Source of the DNA: SIG589 sp045652465 | Lineage (GTDB): Bacteria > Bacillota > Clostridia > Oscillospirales > Acutalibacteraceae | Assembly: GCA_045652465.1 (NCBI GenBank) | Contig: JAZRUI010000012.1 | Coordinates: 48,574 to 112,573, forward strand | DNA length: 64,000 nt | Reading direction: 5' to 3' | In this document: one piece after another, positions 58,445-64,000 of the stretch | Position numbering within the stretch: the stretch's first letter is position 1 | Layout: every line of letters begins with the position of its first letter | Program-made: the position numbers and the translations under genes | Notes under the pieces: model-generated | Told to the model about the DNA's origin: nothing | What the model saw: the letters and a program-made list of their open reading frames with translations, nothing else | Databases searched by the model: none

Positions 58445-59365
58445 TTAAGCCTTTCTTGCCGCAAACGCGTGCCAGTTGTCGCGAACGACCTCTTCAACAA
58501 TACTAAAGCCGTTATTTAAGAGGGCATCTCTAACCTCATCGGCTCTAAGGTCAATAATTCCTGAGCACATAAAGAGCGCGCCATCATTCATAAATTTATC
58601 AACATCGGGGGTTAACTTTATTATTACATCGGCAACTATATTTGCGCAAACAATATCATATTTGCCGCTGATTTTTTCGGTTAAGTCGCCGCAAATAAAC
58701 TCGGTCTTTTGGCTGATGTCGTTAATCTCGGCATTTTCCTTCGAAACCTTTACCGACTGGGCATCGATATCAACGCCAACCGCATTCTCAGCACCAAGCA
58801 AAACGCCGGTTATGGCGAGAATGCCGCTTCCGCATCCGATGTCAAGCAGCGTGTTGCCTTGGCTGATATATTTATCCAAAAGCGAAAGACACATCGAGGT
58901 TGTTGCATGCGAGCCAGTTCCGAAAGCGGCGCCCGGATCGATTTTTAAAACAACGCGATTCTCGGCATTATCATATGTTTCCCAGCTCGGGCAAACAGCC
59001 AAACGGTTACCAACGGGGAACGCTTTAAAATACTTCTTCCAATTTTCGCTCCAATCAGCATCATCAACGCCAATCGATTTGATTTGCGCTTGGATACCGA
59101 CCGCTGCAAATCTTTCGGTTAAATAAGTTACCGATTCCTCAGCGTTATCTTCACACGAAATATATATATGTATAATTACGCCATCTCTATCCTTTTTAAG
59201 AAGCTCCTCATCGATTAAATCAATATGAGCAATCTCGATAGCGGCGGTTTCCAAATCGGAATAGTCCTCAACATAGATACCATAAGGCACTACCATATTA
59301 GCGATTGCCGAAGCCGTTTCAGCATCTTCCCTTTTAACGCTAATGGAAATTTCAGTCCAGTTCAT
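58445..59365 (-). CDS. prmA: Ribosomal protein L11 methyltransferase
   Basis: PrmA trimethylates L11. The 306-aa protein has an N-terminal ferredoxin-like substrate domain (to ~100), the DWSENWKKYFKAFPVG linker, PGAAFGTGSHATT, the SAM site LLDIGCGSGILAI and CANIVADVI. It is followed by prfB, so both products act on the ribosome. Confidence 0.97.
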   Translation of the reverse strand: MNWTEISISVKREDAETASAIANMVVPYGIYVEDYSDLETAAIEIAHIDLIDEELLKKDRDGVIIHIYISCEDNAEESVTYLTERFAAVGIQAQIKSIGVDDADWSENWKKYFKAFPVGNRLAVCPSWETYDNAENRVVLKIDPGAAFGTGSHATTSMCLSLLDKYISQGNTLLDIGCGSGILAITGVLLGAENAVGVDIDAQSVKVSKENAEINDISQKTEFICGDLTEKISGKYDIVCANIVADVIIKLTPDVDKFMNDGALFMCSGIIDLRADEVRDALLNNGFSIVEEVVRDNWHAFAARKA

Positions 59366-59392
59366 TTCGTTCCTCCAAAATTTTATGGAATG

Positions 59393-59421
59393 ATTATATC
59401 ATAAAATCTTCCAATAGTAAA
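59393..59421 (-). promoter_or_regulatory. Promoter of prmA-prfB
   Basis: Minus strand TTTACT (59416-59421), 17 bp, TATAAT (59393-59398). Confidence 0.6.
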
Positions 59422-59431
59422 ACACAAAATA

Positions 59432-59460
59432 TTGATTTATTCAAATAAATATAGTAAACT
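59432..59460 (+). promoter_or_regulatory. Promoter of the P-type ATPase gene
   Basis: TTGATT (59432-59437), 17 bp, TAAACT (59455-59460), followed by AGGAGG and the ATG at 59488. It is divergent from the prmA promoter, with 10 bp between the -35 boxes. Confidence 0.58.
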
Positions 59461-59487
59461 TATAACCAGTAATTAGGAGGTGCTGAT

Positions 59488-62079
59488 ATGATTTGGCACG
59501 GCGCAAGCCTAAATGAGGTTATAAGCTACCTCGAAACCGACCCCGAAAGAGGCCTATCAAACGGTGTTGCCGAACAGCGAAAAGAGCTTTATGGCAGCAA
59601 TTCGCTCTCTTTCAGCAAAGGCAGGAGTTATCTTTCCTGCTTTTTATCACAATTTAAAAACTTCTCGGTGATTGCCCTCATGGTAGTTGCCGTTATATCG
59701 CTTTTGGTTACAATCATAGGAAACGGTGCCGCCTGGTATGTTCCTATTATTATAGTCTTAATCGTGGCGCTCAATAATTCAATTTGCGCCTATCAAGAGA
59801 TTAAGGCGGAAGATATGGCCGATGTCCTTAAGGATGTTTCAGCTCCTGTAGCCAGGGTTTTTCGCGACGGCATAACTAAAAATATCGATTCTTCGCAATT
59901 AGTGCCCGGAGATATTATCGTTCTTAAGGAAGGCGATTATATTTCGGCTGATGCAAGAATTATTTCGGCATTTGCGCTCTCCTGCAACGAGGCTCCACTA
60001 ACGGGTGTTGATGTTCCCGTTGATAAGAATGCCGATTTTGCCGCTGATGACATAACCCCCCTTGCCGAACGCCAAAATATGGTTTTCGCGGGCTGCTCGG
60101 TAATACACGGTAAATGCGTTGCCGTTGTTGCCGAAACCGGCAAGCTTACTGAAATCGGCAAAGAACACAGCATGATTGAACAAACCCAAAGCAACCGCTT
60201 CCCCATTAAAGAGAGCGTTTTGGCTTTTTCTAAAACCTTCAGCACAGCAGCCTTGGTTGTTGCCCTTTTGGTTTTCATTCTCGGTCTTATTTTTGACAAT
60301 TCAAACACTATATCCGCAACATTAATCGATTCCTTCACAACTGCAATGGCATTAGCGGTTGCAGTTATTCCCGAAGGCATTCCCCTCGCCGTTGCAATCA
60401 TCTTAACCCTCGGAACGCAGCGCCTTGTTAATAAAAAGGTTGTCGTTAAGGATATGTCCTCGATAGAAAAAATGGGCGGCATATCGGTTATATGCGCCGA
60501 CAAAACGGGCACTCTCACCGAGAATATTATGACCGTTAAAAAGGTGTTTAACGGCAAGGATGTTTGCGAGCTTTGCGGCGATTGCGGCGAAGATGTTAGA
60601 ATGATATTAGAGCTCGCAACAATATGCAACAACGCGAGCGAAACCTCGGGCGACCCGACAGGAATGGGTATTGCCGATGCCTGCCGCGCCGTTACGGGAA
60701 TGAGCAAACAGGATATTGAAAACCTCTATCCCCGCCTTGGCGAGGTTCCGTTCGATTCCGAAAGAATGTTGATGACAACCATCAATATGATAAACGGAAA
60801 GCCCTTTGCGATAGTTAAGGGCGCCCCCGAAGCCTTGCTCCCCTTATGTATTGGAAATGTTTCCGAAAAATTCGGCGAGGTTATTGAAAGCCTCGCTAAA
60901 GATGCTCTTCGAGTTATTGCCGTTGCGGCAAAACCGATTGCCGAAATCCCCGCAAACCCCAATTCGGCCGAGCTCGAATGCAACCTTAACTTTATCGGTT
61001 TGTTGGGACTCGAAGACCAGCCTCGCGCCGATGCTGTCAGCGCTGTTGAGGAATGCCGCAAGGCAGGAATTAAAACCGTTATGATAACGGGCGACCACCC
61101 TGCAACCGCCAAAGCAATCGCCCGACGCCTCGGAATCTTAACCGATGACACCGAATTGCTAACCAACACAGAGTTATCGAAGATGAGCGATGAGGAATTA
61201 AACGAGAATATTGAAAGATATTCCGTTTTTGCGCGACTCACAAATGCCGAGCGCATTAGAATTGTTAAGGCTTGGCAAGAAAAGGGACACACCGTTGCAG
61301 TAACCGGCGACAGCGTTGATGACACACCCGCTTTAATGACCGCTGATGTTGGCTGCGCTATGGGTAAAAGCGGAACCGATGTTGCAAAAGGTGTTTCGGA
61401 TATTATTCTTCTTGATGATGATTTTTCTTCCATTGTTTATTCGGTTAAGGAAGGACGAGCTATTTTCGCTAACATCCGCAAAATGCTCAACTACCTCATA
61501 AGCAGCAATGTGGGCGAATTACTGTTTGTTTTAATCGGCAGCTTGATTTTCGGCCGTTTGCCGCTAACCGCAATTTTGTTGCTGCTTGTTAACCTCATAA
61601 CCGATATCTTCCCCGTTATTTCCATTGGTATGGAGCCGCCCGAAAGCGATGTTATGAAGTCACTACCGCAACGAAAGCAAACCGTTTTCAACAAGCCGTT
61701 GTTTGTTAATGTTTCTATGCAGGCGCTCTTGGTTGCAATACTTTCGATAGTTGCATTTGCAGTTGGCAAAAACGCAGCAACCTCCATAACCCTCGCGTTT
61801 GCGGTTTTAACCCTATCTCAAGTGTTCTTCGCATTATCCGCCCGCACGGAATCTATTCCAGTTGCCCTTTGTTTTGGCAAAAACTACACACCCTTGCTGA
61901 TTTCTTTCTTGTCCGCATTTGTTTTGTTTGTTTTCATTCAATCGCCTATAAACAAAATTTTAGGCCTTACAGCGCTTGGTGCGACAAGCTGGTTAATCAT
62001 TATATTGCTTTCGGCAGTTCCCTTCTTGGTTGCCGAAACCTATAAGATGATAAAATACTTTAAAAAGAAAACCGCATAA
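59488..62079 (+). CDS. P-type (P2A-like) Ca2+-transporting ATPase with altered actuator motif
   Basis: An 863-aa cation pump of the plasma membrane with about ten transmembrane helices. The phosphorylation motif DKTGT is at 338-342, PEGIP in helix 4 at 295-299, SNVGE in helix 5 and NLITD in helix 6 - the SERCA-type Ca2+ ligands are kept. The hinge GDSVDDTPAL is present with D in place of the usual GDGVNDAPAL. The actuator motif TGES reads TGVD (172-175), losing the glutamate needed for dephosphorylation in known pumps. It is monocistronic. Transport direction (Ca2+ export) is inferred from the family. Confidence 0.9.
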   Translation: MIWHGASLNEVISYLETDPERGLSNGVAEQRKELYGSNSLSFSKGRSYLSCFLSQFKNFSVIALMVVAVISLLVTIIGNGAAWYVPIIIVLIVALNNSICAYQEIKAEDMADVLKDVSAPVARVFRDGITKNIDSSQLVPGDIIVLKEGDYISADARIISAFALSCNEAPLTGVDVPVDKNADFAADDITPLAERQNMVFAGCSVIHGKCVAVVAETGKLTEIGKEHSMIEQTQSNRFPIKESVLAFSKTFSTAALVVALLVFILGLIFDNSNTISATLIDSFTTAMALAVAVIPEGIPLAVAIILTLGTQRLVNKKVVVKDMSSIEKMGGISVICADKTGTLTENIMTVKKVFNGKDVCELCGDCGEDVRMILELATICNNASETSGDPTGMGIADACRAVTGMSKQDIENLYPRLGEVPFDSERMLMTTINMINGKPFAIVKGAPEALLPLCIGNVSEKFGEVIESLAKDALRVIAVAAKPIAEIPANPNSAELECNLNFIGLLGLEDQPRADAVSAVEECRKAGIKTVMITGDHPATAKAIARRLGILTDDTELLTNTELSKMSDEELNENIERYSVFARLTNAERIRIVKAWQEKGHTVAVTGDSVDDTPALMTADVGCAMGKSGTDVAKGVSDIILLDDDFSSIVYSVKEGRAIFANIRKMLNYLISSNVGELLFVLIGSLIFGRLPLTAILLLLVNLITDIFPVISIGMEPPESDVMKSLPQRKQTVFNKPLFVNVSMQALLVAILSIVAFAVGKNAATSITLAFAVLTLSQVFFALSARTESIPVALCFGKNYTPLLISFLSAFVLFVFIQSPINKILGLTALGATSWLIIILLSAVPFLVAETYKMIKYFKKKTA

Positions 62080-62113
62080 GAAAACACCCCATCGAGTGAT
62101 GGGGTGTTTTTAT
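62080..62113. terminator. Bidirectional terminator between the ATPase and galK
   Basis: AACACCCCATC, loop GAG, TGATGGGGTGTT with A and T runs on both sides. Confidence 0.85.
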
Positions 62114-62115
62114 GT

Positions 62116-63387
62116 TTAATAAATTCTTGTTCCACCGATGGGACGGATTTTTAAAACATGGCAGTTGCCGCGGCCAAAGGCTGCTTCAATCATTGCAATA
62201 TATCCATCTAAAATATCATTGGGAACGAAGGCTTGGATTGTTCCAGCAAAGCCGCCGCCGTGAACACGGCAAGCTCCCCTGCCGTTAAGATATTTATCGG
62301 TTAAAGAGAGGGCTAACGATAGACCCTGCTCACTCGGACTGGATATCGAATAAACATTTTGCAAATATTTAAACGAGGAATTACCCGATTCGGTTATGAG
62401 GCGAAGGAATTCGTTAAAGTCGCCGTTTTCGAGGGCAACCTTCTCAAGCAATGCTCTCTTGTTATCCGAGAAGAAATGGATTGCGCGGAGAACCGCTCTA
62501 TCGCCAACCGACTCGCGGAGCTCATAAATCTTCGAGAAGAATTCATCTTCATCAACCTCGCGAAGGAAGTTCTTGCCGAAGAATTTAGAAACCTTCGCGC
62601 ATTCGAGGGTTATATCAGCATAATCATCGGTTAGGTCGGTATGGTTACCGCCGGTATTAACTATGCAAAGCGAATGAGCGTTTGCGGCTAAATCGAAATC
62701 AACCTTCTCAATAACGGGCATTTTAGGATCGGCAAAATCGATAGCCGTAAATCCGCCAACCGAGCTCGCCATTTGGTCCATAAGGCCGCAAGGCTTTCCG
62801 AAAAATTCGCGCTCGGACATTTGAGCAAATTTCGCTATTGTTACTGCATCAACCTTACCCTCGTTATAAAGGTGGTTGATTATAACGCCGATTAGAACCT
62901 CAAATGCAGCCGAAGAAGAAAGACCCGAGCCCTTTAAAACGTTGGATGTTGTATAAGCATCGAACGCGCCGATAGCCAATCCCTCACGGTCGAACATCGA
63001 GCACATACCGCGAATTAGAGAAGCGGAATGAGCAATTTCGCAGGTTCGAGGATTCAACATATCGAACTTAACGGTATCCATATCGTAGCCTTCCGACTTA
63101 ACGCGGATGATGTTTCCATCGTTTTCGGCAACAACGGCGATAACATCAAGGTCAACGCTTCCTGCGAGCACGCGACCGTTTTGATGGTCGGTATGGTTTC
63201 CGCCAACCTCGGTTCTACCGGGAGCGCTGAAAAGATAAACATCGCGGTCAGCGCCGAAGTTCTCGGCAAAACCATCGCAAGCCTTTAAATAACGCTCGCG
63301 GGCGGCTAAAGTATCGCGGTATAACAAAGAAAATTTATCATCAAGTTTGCCCTGTTCAATAAATTTCTTAAGTTCAGAAATTTTCAT
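62116..63387 (-). CDS. galK: Galactokinase-family (GHMP) sugar kinase
   Basis: A 423-aa GHMP kinase. The N-terminal substrate motif is PGRTEVGGNHTDH (56-68), the ATP-binding loop is VLKGSGLSSSAA, and the C-terminal GHMP motif is RVHGGGFAGTIQAF. Galactokinases usually read PGRVNLIGEHTDY; here the Glu that contacts the galactose C6-OH is Asn (N64) and the Tyr is His, so galactose as the substrate is probable but not certain. It is 14 bp after ackA, with a ribosome site GGAG. Confidence 0.82.
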   Translation of the reverse strand: MKISELKKFIEQGKLDDKFSLLYRDTLAARERYLKACDGFAENFGADRDVYLFSAPGRTEVGGNHTDHQNGRVLAGSVDLDVIAVVAENDGNIIRVKSEGYDMDTVKFDMLNPRTCEIAHSASLIRGMCSMFDREGLAIGAFDAYTTSNVLKGSGLSSSAAFEVLIGVIINHLYNEGKVDAVTIAKFAQMSEREFFGKPCGLMDQMASSVGGFTAIDFADPKMPVIEKVDFDLAANAHSLCIVNTGGNHTDLTDDYADITLECAKVSKFFGKNFLREVDEDEFFSKIYELRESVGDRAVLRAIHFFSDNKRALLEKVALENGDFNEFLRLITESGNSSFKYLQNVYSISSPSEQGLSLALSLTDKYLNGRGACRVHGGGFAGTIQAFVPNDILDGYIAMIEAAFGRGNCHVLKIRPIGGTRIY

Positions 63388-63401
63388 ATTTAAAACTCCG
63401 T

Positions 63402-64000
63402 TTATTTAGTAAGAGCCAAAGCATCGCGAGCAATAACGAGTTCCTCGTTGGTGGGGATAACATAAACAGGAACCTTGGAATCAGGTGTGCTTACGAGGCC
63501 CTCAACGCCATGAATATCAGCATTTGCTTCGCCACAGTAGGTGCCCATATAGGTGAGGCTATCCATAACATACTTACGAACTGCGGAGTCGTTTTCGCCG
63601 ATACCACCGGTGAATACAATAGCATCAACGCCGTTCATAGCAGCGATATAGGAGCCAACAAACTTAACGATTTGATAACGCTGCATCTCGAAAGCAAGCT
63701 TTGCGCGCTCGTTGCCATCGTTAGCGGCAGCAGTTATATCGCGGTTATCGTTGGAAACGCCCGAAATACCGAGCATACCCGACTTCTTATTAAGCATATT
63801 GGAAATATCAGCGGGAGAAAGATTTTCCTTCTCAGCGATAAAGGTAATGATGGAGGGATCAAGTGTTCCCGAGCGGGTACCCATCATGAAGCCATCAAGA
63901 GGAGTAAAGCCCATGGAGGTGTCGATGCTCTTGCCGCCATCAACAGCAGCGATGGAGCAGCCGTTGCCAAGGTGGCAGGTTATAATCTTAAGGTCTTCCT
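63402..64000 (-). CDS. ackA: Acetate kinase (5' part outside window)
   Basis: AckA makes ATP and acetate from acetyl phosphate. About 199 C-terminal codons are in the window; the gene continues past base 64000. Visible motifs are ITCHLGNGCSIAAVDGGKS, DTSMGFTPLDG, GTRSGTLDPSI, VFTGGIGEN and IPTNEELVIARD. It precedes galK on the same strand and probably shares its transcript. No pta gene is in view. Confidence 0.97.
   Translation of the reverse strand, partial: EDLKIITCHLGNGCSIAAVDGGKSIDTSMGFTPLDGFMMGTRSGTLDPSIITFIAEKENLSPADISNMLNKKSGMLGISGVSNDNRDITAAANDGNERAKLAFEMQRYQIVKFVGSYIAAMNGVDAIVFTGGIGENDSAVRKYVMDSLTYMGTYCGEANADIHGVEGLVSTPDSKVPVYVIPTNEELVIARDALALTK

Overview
The window is a chromosomal segment of a low-to-mid GC, endospore-forming Gram-positive bacterium, best placed in the Bacillota class Clostridia (probably a gut Oscillospirales-type organism; this is inference from gene content). 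The support is Spo0A, SigG, SpoIVB, a SipL-type spore protein, a YlmC/YmxH PRC-barrel protein, an ECF transporter module, a meso-diaminopimelate dehydrogenase lysine pathway under a lysine riboswitch, and SigA promoters of the form TTGACA-N17-TATAAT. Almost all of it is core genome. I see no phage, insertion sequence, CRISPR array or defence island.

Layout. 1-5.3 kb (minus): nusB-xseA-xseB-ispA-dxs-tlyA operon (transcription, DNA repair, isoprenoid precursors). 5.4-5.9 kb (plus): DivIVA-like coiled-coil protein. 6-13 kb (minus): a DUF2156 protein with its own promoter, and a typA-exonuclease-radical SAM-EamA-sipL run. 13.1-16.7 kb (minus): dapA-ddh-lysA behind a lysine riboswitch. 16.8-17.8 kb (plus): Xer-type recombinase. 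17.8-18.3 kb: a small unknown protein and two tRNAs (Arg, Gly). 18.4-29.6 kb (minus): a 12-gene run ruvC-ruvA-ruvB-rlmI-like-ecfA1-ecfA2-ecfT-truA-DUF5711-cvpA-pgsA-clpE-like. 30-34 kb (plus): potABCD polyamine importer behind a structured leader.

34-39.2 kb is a sporulation and signalling block: spo0A, a zinc-ribbon membrane protein paired with a divergent Ser/Thr kinase, spoIVB, ylmC/ymxH and sigG. 39.3-41.2 kb holds a coiled-coil protein divergent from a DUF4364 winged-helix protein across a perfect palindrome, tRNA-Thr and an XRE regulator. 41.2-57.2 kb (minus) is rpoB-rpoC, then a three-gene surface-polysaccharide cassette (GT4, O-antigen-ligase-like, GT2), then rpsL-rpsG-fusA-tuf. 57.3-59.4 kb: prmA-prfB. 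59.5-62.1 kb (plus): a P-type Ca2+ ATPase with an altered actuator motif. 62.1-64 kb (minus): ackA (cut by the window edge) and a galactokinase-family gene.

I found no wholly new system. The best leads are the DUF4364 palindromic divergent promoter, the pot leader that can mask its own ribosome binding site, the TGES-to-TGVD change in the P-type ATPase, the zinc-ribbon/kinase pair next to spo0A, and the glycosyltransferase cassette between rpoC and rpsL. Start codons were chosen by ribosome binding site and family alignment where the longest frame looked wrong; each case is noted.
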